A DNA stretch of 43,796 nt from a virus. Below the pieces are notes generated by a model. That model was not told the DNA's origin, made no database searches, and worked only from the letters and a program-made list of their open reading frames with translations. This document shows positions 32,801-40,449 of this stretch, piece by piece. The DNA lies in IMG/VR virus record IMGVR_UViG_3300023500_000096, positions 1 to 43,796 of that record; one strand, 5' to 3'. How positions within the stretch are numbered: position 1 is the stretch's first letter; each line of letters begins with the position of its first letter. The position numbers and the translations under genes were made by a program.

Positions 32801-33430
32801 CTGGCTAGCTTTGTGCCTAACCTCCTGAACCAAATTGAGGACGCCGCTGATCCCAATCTCCATGAGGTGAGGAGTATGATGGACGCCCTCTACAACAAGA
32901 CTCCAGGGTTGTCTAGCAGCCTACCCGCTGTGCGTAACATGCTCGGTGAGAAGTCTGTGAAAGGTAGGGCCATACTCTCCGACACTATAGGAGACGTAGC
33001 AAACTTCTTCCTACCAATCCAGTATTCAACAGTTTCGTCCGAAGTGATCGAGACGGAACTACGAAGTCTAGGTAAGGCGTTCTCGCCGCCAAGTTCAATC
33101 CAGGGGGGCGTAGACCTAAGAGACCTAAAGACTCCTGAGGGACAAGGCCTCTACGATAAGTTCCAGGAGCTTACTGGGACTATCAAGATCGGGGGTAGCA
33201 CACTCCGCGCTGCCCTGACCCGTCTAATGAAGTCTAGTGCGTACTTGCGTCTCGACCCCACAGGCATAGATGGTGAGGACTCACAACGTGTCAAGGAAAT
33301 CAATAAGATCCTTAGGCGCTACAGGAGCGCTTCGATCAGCCAGCTCAGAAGGGACCTCCCCGAGCTACAAGCCGCCACACAAGCCAAACGCCGGGCACGC
33401 CTCGGAATCTCCTCATCTCTAGTGCAGTAA
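29810..33430 (+). CDS. Large internal core / ejection protein, T7 gp16-like, lacking a transglycosylase domain
   Basis: A 1206-residue protein (T7 gp16 1318). The N terminus (LLDALYTTPEQGTNQ, then AAIPRGVGNALGNVYDLVDF) has no lytic transglycosylase motif, unlike T7 gp16. Gly/Ala-rich hydrophobic segments near residues 85-165 could enter membranes. INALLSGPKTHIVNITSNAF (about 544-563) is a motif I recognise from very long phage ejection proteins, followed by NAHPFLRFFTPFVRTPLNIL near residue 797. The gp15-gp16 pair would form the trans-envelope channel for DNA entry. Confidence 0.83.
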   Translation: MGTQSDEDRRLLDALYTTPEQGTNQAPKDGLETFDLLDTAAAIPRGVGNALGNVYDLVDFVAFDALPDTPEGKLFGESKSIIGGVVESAAQFATGFIPGFKFLAAGGKVAGGFRVARGLSTVAERALSIAGKSSKLLVAARTVVAGVIADATVFGAHEQRLSNLIQAQPGLKNVVTEFLAASPDDSEVEGRLKNALEGIGLGFAIDGLAKGVKAVFPGSGTFAGLKGIQAHRIAKAAGDGEEAAARKGLKAYQTELEKGADFTDSEALDIGVALSETSRQTVERLGITKESVVKGLDNAKALLEVGDDLKVNPRTLERTDPLSAFHQGLLGDEVDLSRFPTNDGAALVRGLEGVFEDGFNSFSKNENVTMAFLPESLSELDRRALQTAADYQATDPVTLLARLSADIEQGVGAANKQRARIHAAVSARDLAAKRLKDLGDKVIGGSAGVREEAEFLELTAEIGRLSIADKAAGSVAGRNLRARRQPAFAESTQVLREFVDKAGGSAKTRQVAQRIREVLDESGTLGITKLARESAPTGKIEAIQDYWINALLSGPKTHIVNITSNAFVAMYRPTEKILGGALGAAFGGGKAAKDTLDAGLHEVTGLLKAFSESFKLARVSLTDDKNLLEAGFRKVEAGGLVQESAETLAKLTGKERLLKFASTAMHSPTTLLSSADEFFKQLNFRSSLYAELHIKAVDESIAPDQIAEYITKQFDNYIDQGQAISKSGAYSRAADRAREAGLERNSEEFIDFVRKDVSDSYDSGIAQRAIDNARENTFTEELPIGTFGRGYSNLSNAHPFLRFFTPFVRTPLNILKFAGRRLDAPGAVAAIKALNTGKVPPKLLASHRRIVQDILSSDPRKKFEALGKISMGFGTMTYFMSQATSGKVTGKGPSDPNHRKLLQATGWQPYSVLVGDKYYSYQRVEPVATIMGIAADLVTYGQYADTDGQGDGELVMGSVLAALSNNIAQKSYLTGIQNVVGALDDPERNGAKYIQNSLASFVPNLLNQIEDAADPNLHEVRSMMDALYNKTPGLSSSLPAVRNMLGEKSVKGRAILSDTIGDVANFFLPIQYSTVSSEVIETELRSLGKAFSPPSSIQGGVDLRDLKTPEGQGLYDKFQELTGTIKIGGSTLRAALTRLMKSSAYLRLDPTGIDGEDSQRVKEINKILRRYRSASISQLRRDLPELQAATQAKRRARLGISSSLVQ

Positions 33431-33431
33431 T

Positions 33432-33656
33432 ATGGAAGACGATCACTTCATTCTCCTAGGCCAGATCGACGGCAAGCTCGATCAGGTACTCAATCGTCTC
33501 GGCGCAGTCGAGGAAGACAGCGAGACCCATGCGGCCCGCATAGCCTCCCTAGAGAAATGCCGATCTTGGGTACTGGGGGCCACGGCTACTGTGTCTATCG
33601 CGGTTCCTCTATTCTTCGACACAATCAAGAAGCTCATCGCTAATGCTAACCACTAG
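33432..33656 (+). CDS. Holin-like small membrane protein
   Basis: A 74-residue protein. Residues 1-42 are helical and charged with coiled-coil character (LGQIDGKLDQVLNRLGAVEE), followed by one hydrophobic helix (WVLGATATVSIAVPLFFDTI) and a short basic end (KKLIANANH). This layout resembles the haemolysin XhlA/holin-type proteins. A structural role is possible instead. The stop overlaps the next gene by 14 bases. Confidence 0.6.
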   Translation: MEDDHFILLGQIDGKLDQVLNRLGAVEEDSETHAARIASLEKCRSWVLGATATVSIAVPLFFDTIKKLIANANH

Positions 33657-33984
33657 ATTCATCAACTACCATTCTACGGTAGCCCCGCCCACTGGGACCC
33701 TTGCGGCCATTAGTGTCGATGGTGTCCGCAATCAATCTGCGGTCCTAACGATCTCTACAGGTACTAACGCCTCTGCGACCTATACCATCTCTATTCTAGG
33801 CGCCCCAGATGCTAATGGACCATACCACACTATTGCAACCGCCACGGACACCACAGCTACACAGCTAGCAGACGGGAGTATGAACACTAACTTCTTAGAG
33901 TTCCCCGTGTTTCCCTATATGAACGTAGAGCTTGTGGCCGCTGGTTCGCAGCTCAAGGACGTAGACATCTGGATCAGAGAGTAA
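33643..33984 (+). CDS. Small beta-rich virion protein 1 of a tandem trio
   Basis: A 113-residue protein with alternating hydrophobic residues (AVLTISTGTNASATYTISIL), predicting a beta-sandwich, and the ending DVDIWIRE. The next two genes share size, overall pattern and this type of ending (VEAWVTE, VDAWLIT), so they look like diverged copies. They sit between the core genes and the tailspike, so a surface, tail-accessory or decoration role is likely but unproven. Confidence 0.65.
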   Translation: MLTTRFINYHSTVAPPTGTLAAISVDGVRNQSAVLTISTGTNASATYTISILGAPDANGPYHTIATATDTTATQLADGSMNTNFLEFPVFPYMNVELVAAGSQLKDVDIWIRE

Positions 33985-33987
33985 ACT

Positions 33988-34359
33988 ATGAAGACAACTA
34001 AGCTAATTGACCGACCGAGGGTGGCTGGAACAGTCATCCCAGACATCACATCTGCGACTCTCCAAGTCCCTGGGGTACGCGACCAGAACGGAGTAGTCTC
34101 TGGGGTCATCTTCAACGAGGGGGCCACAGGAACTCCAAACTACCTGCTACAGGTCCAAGGAGCCGCTGAGGACCAAGGAGCCTCTACGGTCTGGCATGTC
34201 CTAGCGCAGACTGGCTCGGGTACTGGACTCACAGAATTGCGACTAGCATCGGCCTACTTCTCTATTGAGTTCCCGCTTATGCCAGCTATCAGGCTGGTGT
34301 TCACACAAGTAGATACAGTCAACGGTTATGAGCGCGTGGAGGCGTGGGTAACAGAGTAA
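33988..34359 (+). CDS. Small beta-rich virion protein 2 of a tandem trio
   Basis: A 123-residue protein, MKTTKLIDRPRVAGTV at the start. The central NYLLQVQGAAEDQGASTVWH corresponds to the Ile-Leu-Gly-Ala strand of protein 1, and the chain ends RVEAWVTE. No known domain recognised. The stop overlaps the next ATG (TAATG). Confidence 0.65.
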   Translation: MKTTKLIDRPRVAGTVIPDITSATLQVPGVRDQNGVVSGVIFNEGATGTPNYLLQVQGAAEDQGASTVWHVLAQTGSGTGLTELRLASAYFSIEFPLMPAIRLVFTQVDTVNGYERVEAWVTE

Positions 34360-34823
34360 TGAGATCAGTAAAAGTATTCAGTTCAGCGGGAGATCACGGC
34401 ACCACAGGTGATACTCCTGTAGATGGTAACACACTCTCTGTGTCCACAGCATCTAGGTGGGTGGATATGCAGAACACCCGGGACGACAAGGTAGTCCTTC
34501 TTGTGAAGTGGGACGGAAATGGTGCGTTCAAGATCAGACTTCAAGCAATCTTCGACGACTACGAGACTGACCCGCACGTTATGTCTTCCAGCGGTATCGT
34601 GGTAAACATCCCTCTACACCCCACCACGCCACCTACAGAGATCACCCAAGCCCACATGACCGCAGGTGGTCTCATCGCCGAGGGGCCATTCTCTATTCAA
34701 GCTGGGATCATCTCAGGAACTATTGCGACCCTCCACGCCTATACACCCAAGTTACCTCGTATGCTCGTCAAGTTCATTGGTGTCTCCGGCACTCCTACTG
34801 TAGACGCATGGCTGATTACCTAG
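34359..34823 (+). CDS. Small beta-rich virion protein 3 of a tandem trio
   Basis: A 154-residue protein; the ATG at 34359 is preferred over a GTG at 34344 because it gives a TAATG overlap. VVLLVKWDGNGAFKIRLQAI and the final MLVKFIGVSGTPTVDAWLIT keep the beta-sandwich pattern and closing motif of its neighbours, with an extra loop around residues 70-100. Two bases separate it from the tailspike gene. Confidence 0.65.
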   Translation: MRSVKVFSSAGDHGTTGDTPVDGNTLSVSTASRWVDMQNTRDDKVVLLVKWDGNGAFKIRLQAIFDDYETDPHVMSSSGIVVNIPLHPTTPPTEITQAHMTAGGLIAEGPFSIQAGIISGTIATLHAYTPKLPRMLVKFIGVSGTPTVDAWLIT

Positions 34824-34824
34824 T

Positions 34825-35916
34825 ATGAAAGACTTCATTGCAGACGCGACACACCGCCTCGGACTCCCGCCGTACACTACAGGTGAGAAGTCCATTGGGA
34901 CCTACTTCGCCCAGATGCCAAAGGAGCTGCAAATGCTTCTCACGGAGCTAGCTTCCCAGCGGCTACGCGACAGACAGGCTGGGGCGCACAGGCTCTCTAC
35001 GTTCCTCCCGGGCCTATCGGACGGCTTGAAGATCAAGCTGACCTCTGGGATGACGATCAAGGATTCGTACTTCCACGGCAATAAGTGGACGGGTATTACG
35101 ACGGACTCTATGGGTCCTGCGATCCGCGATGTCCTCTTTGACAACTTCGGGATCTTTGGGTCCTGGCGTTGGGGCTCTAGGTTCTACAGAGCCGCTGGCG
35201 TGACTGCTAGGAACATGACGATCTCTGGGGTCGAGGAGGAGCACGGCTGGTACGTCAACATCTCGAAGACCCTGGACCCCTCTGTACCTGCTATCTGGTG
35301 GGACAAGGTGCTAGTGGAGAACGTAGGTTCTCAGTGTGGACAGTTTGTCTACAGGCCCCATGAGACTCCAGATATCGTTGGAGACACCGACCCGAACACG
35401 GGGCCGTTGAAGTTCACAGAGTGTGTGTTCCGCAACTTCCACCTAACTTCCCAGCAAATGGGTAGTAACGGTAACACGTTCCAGATCGGCGGGAAGCGTC
35501 CCGCACAGACTCTCCAGTTCAAGGCTACGCCTAATGACGTAGAGATCGTAAGGTGCCTATGGGACAACTCGGCGGTCCCTCTGTCCTACGGAGCCCTCAC
35601 GGTCCTCGGTAGGTCTACAGAGAAGGACAAGCTCAAGAACGACGGTAGCCTGATCGACATTGACGCGACCCACAGGAAGCTAAGTTTGACTGGCTCTCAG
35701 ATGTTCCTAGCTCCATCCCAGCAGAAACCTATCTGGTGTAAAGATATTGATTCGGTGCTGATTCAGGACTGCCATATCGAAACTGCCGGAGGAAAGGAAC
35801 CTGTCATAGATATAGATTCCTGTAAGAAAGTCTACATCTCCAACTGTACGGGTAACGTAAAAGTCAAGATTGATGGTCGCGTTGTCGGACCTATTACACA
35901 GGATTTCAAGAAGTAA
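34825..35916 (+). CDS. Right-handed beta-helix tailspike / receptor-binding protein
   Basis: A 363-residue protein. After a helical N terminus (KELQMLLTELASQRLRDRQ, about 30-50) the rest shows beta-helix rungs ending in stacked residues: IKDSYFHGN, VLFDNFGIFG, VLVENVGSQ, FTECVFRNF, VEIVRCLWDNS, VLIQDCHIE and VYISNCTGN. This is the pattern of pectate-lyase-like tailspikes. It takes the place of the T7 tail fibre gp17 but lacks its N-terminal domain. Host recognition or polysaccharide depolymerase activity is inferred; catalytic residues cannot be assigned. Confidence 0.8.
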   Translation: MKDFIADATHRLGLPPYTTGEKSIGTYFAQMPKELQMLLTELASQRLRDRQAGAHRLSTFLPGLSDGLKIKLTSGMTIKDSYFHGNKWTGITTDSMGPAIRDVLFDNFGIFGSWRWGSRFYRAAGVTARNMTISGVEEEHGWYVNISKTLDPSVPAIWWDKVLVENVGSQCGQFVYRPHETPDIVGDTDPNTGPLKFTECVFRNFHLTSQQMGSNGNTFQIGGKRPAQTLQFKATPNDVEIVRCLWDNSAVPLSYGALTVLGRSTEKDKLKNDGSLIDIDATHRKLSLTGSQMFLAPSQQKPIWCKDIDSVLIQDCHIETAGGKEPVIDIDSCKKVYISNCTGNVKVKIDGRVVGPITQDFKK

Positions 35917-36153
35917 ATGCCACAAAATAATGAACTAGTAGAGATATTGGGGGACCTCCAGATCCAAGCAATCAAGGAGATCATTTCTCAGATCAAGACA
36001 GGCGAGGCGCCTCCTGCGATCTTTGAAGTAGCTAGGAAGCTCCTAGCGGACAATAAGATCACAGCGGACGTACAGAAGGCTCCGCAGCTCAAGCGTCTGT
36101 CCCAGGTCCTACCGTTTGTAGATCCAACCATGCCACAGGTCCAAGGGGGCTAG
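35917..36153 (+). CDS. terS: Terminase small subunit, T7 gp18-like
   Basis: A 78-residue protein (T7 gp18 89) directly after the tailspike and before the large subunit. It is helical, ILGDLQIQAIKEIISQIKTG then PAIFEVARKLLADNKITAD, matching the short podophage small-terminase pattern. It binds concatemeric DNA for packaging. Confidence 0.8.
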   Translation: MPQNNELVEILGDLQIQAIKEIISQIKTGEAPPAIFEVARKLLADNKITADVQKAPQLKRLSQVLPFVDPTMPQVQGG

Positions 36154-36224
36154 CAGGTCACCAGAAGCTCTGTACTCACGCGTACGGAGACTTCATGTTG
36201 ATTAGGTGTTCTGGGTCGTATTTA

Positions 36225-36253
36225 GAGATATCGCCGTACGCGGCATTACAGAG
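36225..36253 (+). promoter_or_regulatory. Conserved 29-bp element upstream of terL (promoter or packaging signal)
   Basis: The 29 bases here match 40450-40478 with only two differences: GAGATAT, then GCCGTACGCGGCA, then TACAGAG are shared. GCCG-TACG-CGGC can fold as a 4-bp stem with tetraloop. It ends 16 bases before the large terminase ATG. A related but weaker copy (GGCCGTA..GGCC..TACAGAG) lies at 38178-38198. These are the best candidates for phage RNA polymerase promoters or packaging-related sites. Confidence 0.55.
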
Positions 36254-36269
36254 AGTATGAGGGGAGATT

Positions 36270-38129
36270 ATGTCTGGAGAGACGGTAGATGTTGAGGTAT
36301 TAGGCTGCAAGCAGTCTGACTACCCAAATATTGACGTACGCCTATTTGATTTCAGGAACTTCCTGTACCTAGCGTTCAAGTACCTAAGGCTCCCTAGTCC
36401 CACGCATAGGCAGATGGAGATGGCCTACTGGCTACAGTTTGGGCCAAAGCGCCTACAGGCTCAGGCGTTCCGTGGGCTGGGTAAGAGTATCCTAGCTGAG
36501 ATATTCTGCTGCTGGGCGCTCTTCATCATGTACTCGAACCCAGACGTAGCGCGTCCAGAGTTCGCCGTGCTCTCCGTGTCTGCTGCGGGCTCCCGTGCCC
36601 ACAGCTTCTCTACGTTCGTCTACAACCTCATCATGGGCTGGGAGATGCTAGAGGACCTACGGCCCGATAAGGACGGGAGATCGTCTAGGATTGCGTTTGA
36701 CGTAGGACTCGCTCCGGTCCAGGACTCCCCTAGTATGCGAGCCTTAGGGATCACAGGGCAGATGGCGGGGGCTCGGGGTAACCTGATGGTCCTCGATGAC
36801 GTAGAAGTCCCTACGAACTCTGCGACCCAGCTAAGACGCGAGAGTCTGTCAGAGGCCGTAAAGGAAGTAGACGCCCTACTCAAGCCCCCTCCAAGCGAGG
36901 AGGAGTTCAAGAACACCTACCCCCACCTGCCAAGATGGCTTGTTCTTCAATTGGTCGGAAGGATCATTGTCCTCGGGACGCCGCAGACTGAGGAGACGAT
37001 CTACCAGCAGTTAGAGAACCGTGGGTACATTAGGCGCGTCTGGCCGTCTCGCTTCCCGTCTACCAAGTGGATGGAGAACCACGGGTACGCGCTGGCTCCT
37101 AAGATCGCTGAGGAGCTGGAGGAGCATCCAGGGTGGACGACGGGCTACGGGATTGACATGAAAGCCGGGAAGCCTACAGATACCCGCTTTGGCGATATGG
37201 ACCTCTGTGAACGTGAGGCATCCTACGGACGTAGTGGCTTTGCGCTCCAGTTCATGCTGGACACCACCCTGTCTGATGCGGACCGCTACCCTCTCAAGAT
37301 CAATGACATCATCGTCAGCGACAACGACCCTGAGCAAGCGCCTCAGAAGCTCTCTTGGGGCTCTAGTCCCGATCTGATCTGCAAGGAGCTGGAGTGTGTC
37401 GGTTTCAGGGCGGATAGGTACCACAGGCCCTTTATGGTCTCCAAGGAGTGGGCGAGGTACACGGGATCTGTAATGGCCGTGGACCCCGCCGGGCGTGGTA
37501 AGGACGAGACTACCTACTCAGTCGTCAACTTCCTCAACTCGCATCTCTTCCTGATGGACAATAAGGGGTTCGGGGCATCCAAAGGGTACGAAGATGACGT
37601 ACTGATGGGAATTGCGCTCGCGGCTAAGAAGTGGGGGGTCAAGAGGATCATCGTGGAGAAGAACTTTGGAGATGGAATGTTCCTCAAGCTCCTCACGCCC
37701 TTCATTCGGAAGGTCTACCCCGTGACTCTTGAGGAGATCACTCAGTCTGTCCAGAAAGAGCGGCGCATTATTGAAACGCTGGAGCCCGTCCTGAACCAAC
37801 ATAAGCTCATTGTAGGCGCGGAGGTTATCAGGGCTGATAAGGCTACCGGAGACGGTCTCAGCGATGAGGCTCAGCTTAGATATCAACTCTTCTACCAGCT
37901 CTCGCGTGTCACTTATGAGAAAGGGTGTCTGATGCATGATGACAGGTTGGATTCCTTGGCTATGGCTGTGGGGTACTGGGTGGATCAGATGGCGCTTGAT
38001 GCCGATTCTGAGATACAGCGTAGGGGTAGTATTGAGATTGACAAGGAGATTGCGGCTTTCATGGAGGATAACCTAGGGAAGCCTAGGAGCAGCAAGACGT
38101 TCCTGAGCCTCGGAGGGAGAGGACGGTAG
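36270..38129 (+). CDS. terL: Terminase large subunit, T7 gp19-like
   Basis: A 619-residue protein (T7 gp19 586). ATPase: Walker A AFRGLGKS with Lys72, Walker B LMVLDDVEVPTNS with Asp176/Asp177. Nuclease: MAVDPAGRGKDETTY with Asp405, RIIVEKNFGDGMF with Glu463, and MHDDRLDSLAMAVGYW with Asp557/Asp558. Strong GGGGAG ribosome site. It packages concatemers into the procapsid and cuts them. It is the last gene of the T7-like structural block. Confidence 0.96.
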   Translation: MSGETVDVEVLGCKQSDYPNIDVRLFDFRNFLYLAFKYLRLPSPTHRQMEMAYWLQFGPKRLQAQAFRGLGKSILAEIFCCWALFIMYSNPDVARPEFAVLSVSAAGSRAHSFSTFVYNLIMGWEMLEDLRPDKDGRSSRIAFDVGLAPVQDSPSMRALGITGQMAGARGNLMVLDDVEVPTNSATQLRRESLSEAVKEVDALLKPPPSEEEFKNTYPHLPRWLVLQLVGRIIVLGTPQTEETIYQQLENRGYIRRVWPSRFPSTKWMENHGYALAPKIAEELEEHPGWTTGYGIDMKAGKPTDTRFGDMDLCEREASYGRSGFALQFMLDTTLSDADRYPLKINDIIVSDNDPEQAPQKLSWGSSPDLICKELECVGFRADRYHRPFMVSKEWARYTGSVMAVDPAGRGKDETTYSVVNFLNSHLFLMDNKGFGASKGYEDDVLMGIALAAKKWGVKRIIVEKNFGDGMFLKLLTPFIRKVYPVTLEEITQSVQKERRIIETLEPVLNQHKLIVGAEVIRADKATGDGLSDEAQLRYQLFYQLSRVTYEKGCLMHDDRLDSLAMAVGYWVDQMALDADSEIQRRGSIEIDKEIAAFMEDNLGKPRSSKTFLSLGGRGR

Positions 38130-38666
38130 GATCTTATGTGCTCCAGGTAAGGCGCCTCAGAACCTAGAGACTATAGTAGGCCGTAGTGGCCTACAGAGAT
38201 TGACACTCCAGAGAGAGAGGGGGAAATGACCCTCCTTCTGGTTCCTCCCTATAGTGGGCTACAGTGGTCTCTTAACAGGACCCCCGAAAGGGGGTATGAC
38301 TCTTCCTTCTTCTCCTCCTGGGTCTGGATGTAGGTCCGTAGCTGGTAAACTCAGCGTCTCTATATAGGACACTACAGTCTCTCCAGCCCATCAGACCGAT
38401 AAACTCGTACTGTGGATAGAGGGGATTGGACCCTAGTTCTGGTATAGGTGTATCTTTGGGATTGGTTTGGGATAGCTCCTAGTAGTCTATATAGTACTCT
38501 AGTAGGGAAAAGGTGTATAGCCGCTAGGCTTACCTTATAATAAGCTACTGGTACAGAGACCCCACAGTCTGGCTTGGATATCGTGTAGGGTGCCGTAAAG
38601 GGACCCTGAATAGGTTCCAGTAGGGACACACCAAGGAACACTCCTGACTCCCTATTTGGTACTACT
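38130..38666 (+). promoter_or_regulatory. 537-bp non-coding region after terL with repeated CTATAGTnGG elements
   Basis: No gene is supported. Related elements recur with about 10-bp spacing: CTATAGTAGGCCGTAGTGG (38171-38189), CTATAGTGGGCTACAGTGG (38249-38267), CTATATAGGACACTACAG (38359 onward) and CTATATAGTACTCTAGTAGG (38488 onward). TAGGCC/GGCCTA forms a hairpin in the first. T7 carries promoter phiOR and the right end just past the terminase gene, so this may hold promoters or packaging sites. CTATAG is reminiscent of the T7 promoter core, but the flanks differ. Confidence 0.5.
38280..38295 (+). terminator. GAAA-tetraloop hairpin downstream of terL
   Basis: ACCCCC-GAAA-GGGGGT is a perfect 6-bp stem with a stable GAAA loop. 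The following bases are pyrimidine-rich (CTCTTCCTTCTTCTCC) but not a pure T-run. It probably ends late transcription after terL or stabilises the 3' end. Confidence 0.6.
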
Positions 38667-39011
38667 ATGATCCTTGATATCGGCCCCTGGAAGGTCTCCG
38701 TGCTTCTCGTCCCTCAGGACACTATCCCAGGATCACTCGGTGAGTGGGATCTGACTACCAGGACCATTACGATCCTAGAGACTCTCCCGCCCCTAGACCT
38801 CTCTATGGCTCTGATCCATGAGGTACTGCACTGTCTCTCCGATCTCTACCACCTCCGGTTATCCGAGCAGTCCGTCCGCTGCCTAGAGAACTCCATTACG
38901 AGTCTCATACAATCACACCCTGATCTAGCTAACTTGCTTATCAGGGCTATCACGACTAACACCGCTCTATTCTCCGAGGATTCAGATGCAACACCTACCC
39001 CTCCCGCCTGA
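38667..39011 (+). CDS. Putative zinc metallopeptidase-like protein (HExxH)
   Basis: A 114-residue protein. The helix ALIHEVLHCLSDLYHLRLSE has HEVLH, followed by a conserved-type C-terminal helix (VRCLENSITSLIQSHPDLANLL). Short phage proteins with this layout (HExLH near the centre, LSEE..V..L) are widespread and often called SprT/ImmA-like; their substrate is unknown. It could act on a host protein. The next gene overlaps its end by 26 bases. Confidence 0.65.
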   Translation: MILDIGPWKVSVLLVPQDTIPGSLGEWDLTTRTITILETLPPLDLSMALIHEVLHCLSDLYHLRLSEQSVRCLENSITSLIQSHPDLANLLIRAITTNTALFSEDSDATPTPPA

Positions 39012-39315
39012 GGTAGTCTCTACGACCCCTGGGTCTGTCAGAGAGGCTCCAAGCATCCTGTCCTTGATTGTGCGGCTACTTAGCTCCCAGGAGAGTCCAC
39101 TAGGTGTGGACATGCTGGATGACCCTGAGAGCCTCTACGATCAGCTAGGGCAGGTACTAGGACTCAAGCAGCTCCCAGAAGGCCCACAGGGTCTTAGTAG
39201 CCTACTGCGGCGCCAGATCCTCTCTGGGGAGTCTAATAGGCGTGCTGGAGTCTCTGGAGTCTCAGGAGGCTCTGGTGGCCCTGGACATCCTGGTAGGCCC
39301 GGCGGTGGGCTGTAG
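38986..39315 (+). CDS. Small protein with Gly/Pro-rich collagen-like tail
   Basis: A 109-residue protein: Pro-rich start (MQHLPLPPEVV), helical middle (SILSLIVRLLSSQESPLGVD), and a Gly-rich end (GVSGVSGGSGGPGHPGRPGG) with short Gly-X-Y-like repeats. No known domain. The tail may be a flexible linker or trimerisation segment. Confidence 0.5.
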   Translation: MQHLPLPPEVVSTTPGSVREAPSILSLIVRLLSSQESPLGVDMLDDPESLYDQLGQVLGLKQLPEGPQGLSSLLRRQILSGESNRRAGVSGVSGGSGGPGHPGRPGGGL

Positions 39316-39410
39316 TCTTTCTCCCAGACCTTTAGGTCACATATGGTCTTCTACAGGACGTAGCGGGCAACAGTAGGCCGTATTTGGCCATAATAGGCCC
39401 AGTAGGGTCC

Positions 39411-39461
39411 AACAGGCCCTAGCGGGTAACAGGCCCTAGCGGGTAACAGGCCCTAGCGGGC
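39411..39461 (+). repeat. Three 17-bp direct repeats (AACAGGCCCTAGCGGGT)
   Basis: Exact units at 39411-39427, 39428-39444 and 39445-39461 (last base C). They follow degenerate relatives (TAGCGGGCAA, CAGTAGGCCG, TATTTGGCCA, TAATAGGCCC; 39361-39400), each 10 bases long. They fill the 166-bp gap 39316-39481 before the next gene. They belong to the same GGCC/GGGC-rich family as the elements at 38.2 and 40.5 kb. Confidence 0.8.
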
Positions 39462-39481
39462 ACAGCAAAAACTAAGATACT

Positions 39482-40027
39482 ATGTCTCTAACACGCGAAG
39501 GGTTCTCACGAGAGCCTGTATTCCCGACCTCAGCGGTCATCGACTTCTTCTCTCAGACGGTTGTGGAGAACTCACTAAACACATGGAAGGACGACGCATC
39601 TGGAACTCAGATCACCCTGTCCTCTGCTATGCGTGGTCAGTCCTTCAACACATCTCCGGTCAAGATCACCCTAGATTCGGGTACCGACACCTTCACGCTC
39701 CTCCCCGGTACTTGGGAGATGACTCTCTCGGTGTCCTACGAGAACAATGGAGTCACTGATCCCTGCAAAATCCGTGTAGCCGTGGTGGAGGACGTCGCAG
39801 TCCCTTCAACGGCTCAGACCTACATGGTTCAGGACTTCTCCGGCTACTCTATGAACGACATCGCAGTCGGTGAGTCTATCTCACATACCTACATGGACGT
39901 ATTGGCTAATCCTGTCAAGAAGACTTTCCGCCTGAATATCGCTGATGGTGATACCGGCGGAGGTATCATGACTTTCCTTAGGGGTGAGATGCGTCTCCGC
40001 CGTGTCGGTGACTACGTTGGAGCTTAG
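39482..40027 (+). CDS. Probable beta jelly-roll virion accessory protein
   Basis: A 181-residue protein with long beta stretches (FTLLPGTWEMTLSVSYENNG, PCKIRVAVVEDVAV, FRLNIADGDTGGGIMTFLRG). The layout resembles C1q/TNF-like jelly rolls that cap phage fibres and decorations, with a helical start (AVIDFFSQTVVENSLNTW). It could be a head fibre or a tail-tip protein. The family assignment is tentative. Confidence 0.55.
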   Translation: MSLTREGFSREPVFPTSAVIDFFSQTVVENSLNTWKDDASGTQITLSSAMRGQSFNTSPVKITLDSGTDTFTLLPGTWEMTLSVSYENNGVTDPCKIRVAVVEDVAVPSTAQTYMVQDFSGYSMNDIAVGESISHTYMDVLANPVKKTFRLNIADGDTGGGIMTFLRGEMRLRRVGDYVGA

Positions 40028-40029
40028 TC

Positions 40030-40227
40030 GTGGCTCTAGGCGGGGGCGGAGGTCCCGGATCCTTGGCTAGTCGTGCCACCCGAGCTAGGGCGTCTAACGC
40101 GTCTAAGGCAGGGAAGCCGCGCGGGCCAGCCGGCGGTAAGAAGGTCACAGGGTCTATGAAGACTCGGAAGGCCACTAAGAAGGGTACCGGGTCTATGAAG
40201 ACTCGGAAGACCACTAAGAAGAAGTAG
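40030..40227 (+). CDS. Small, highly basic Gly/Lys-rich protein
   Basis: A 65-residue protein from a GTG start two bases after the previous stop. It begins with a Gly run (ALGGGGGPGS), then Arg/Ala-rich (ATRARASNASK), and ends in two copies of GSMKTRK-TKK. The low-complexity basic tail suggests nucleic-acid binding, as in histone H1-like tails, but a translated function is uncertain. Confidence 0.45.
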   Translation: MALGGGGGPGSLASRATRARASNASKAGKPRGPAGGKKVTGSMKTRKATKKGTGSMKTRKTTKKK

Positions 40228-40279
40228 ACTGGGCATATTGCCTACGACAGTGTAGGCTTAGCTGATATCGTACTCGGTG

Positions 40280-40370
40280 TCTCAGGACCATAGCGTTTAT
40301 GCGGGGGTGGTAGCCCGTACTCGGGCATTCTAGCCTGTAGTTGGTTTCATGGTGCGCTATGGTCCTGGGA
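40280..40370 (+). repeat. Large inverted repeat with nested hairpin (possible structured RNA or cruciform)
   Basis: AGGACCATAGCG (40284-40295) pairs perfectly with 40355-40366, and the stem extends outward to 16 bp (40280-40295 with 40355-40370, one G-T). Inside the 59-base loop GCCCG-TACT-CGGGC forms a second perfect hairpin. No T-run follows. It could be a processing site, a packaging element or a small structured RNA. Confidence 0.75.
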
Positions 40371-40449
40371 GACCACCTTATCCCTCAGAAGCTCTGTAAG
40401 CTCCTCTAAGGCCATAAGTCCTCTGGAGGTGGTAAAGGGTAGGCCGCTG

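Noticed and set aside
38372-38641. Minus-strand frame of 89 codons after terL
   Set aside because: It covers the repeat-rich non-coding region, has no ribosome site and would be the only minus-strand gene.
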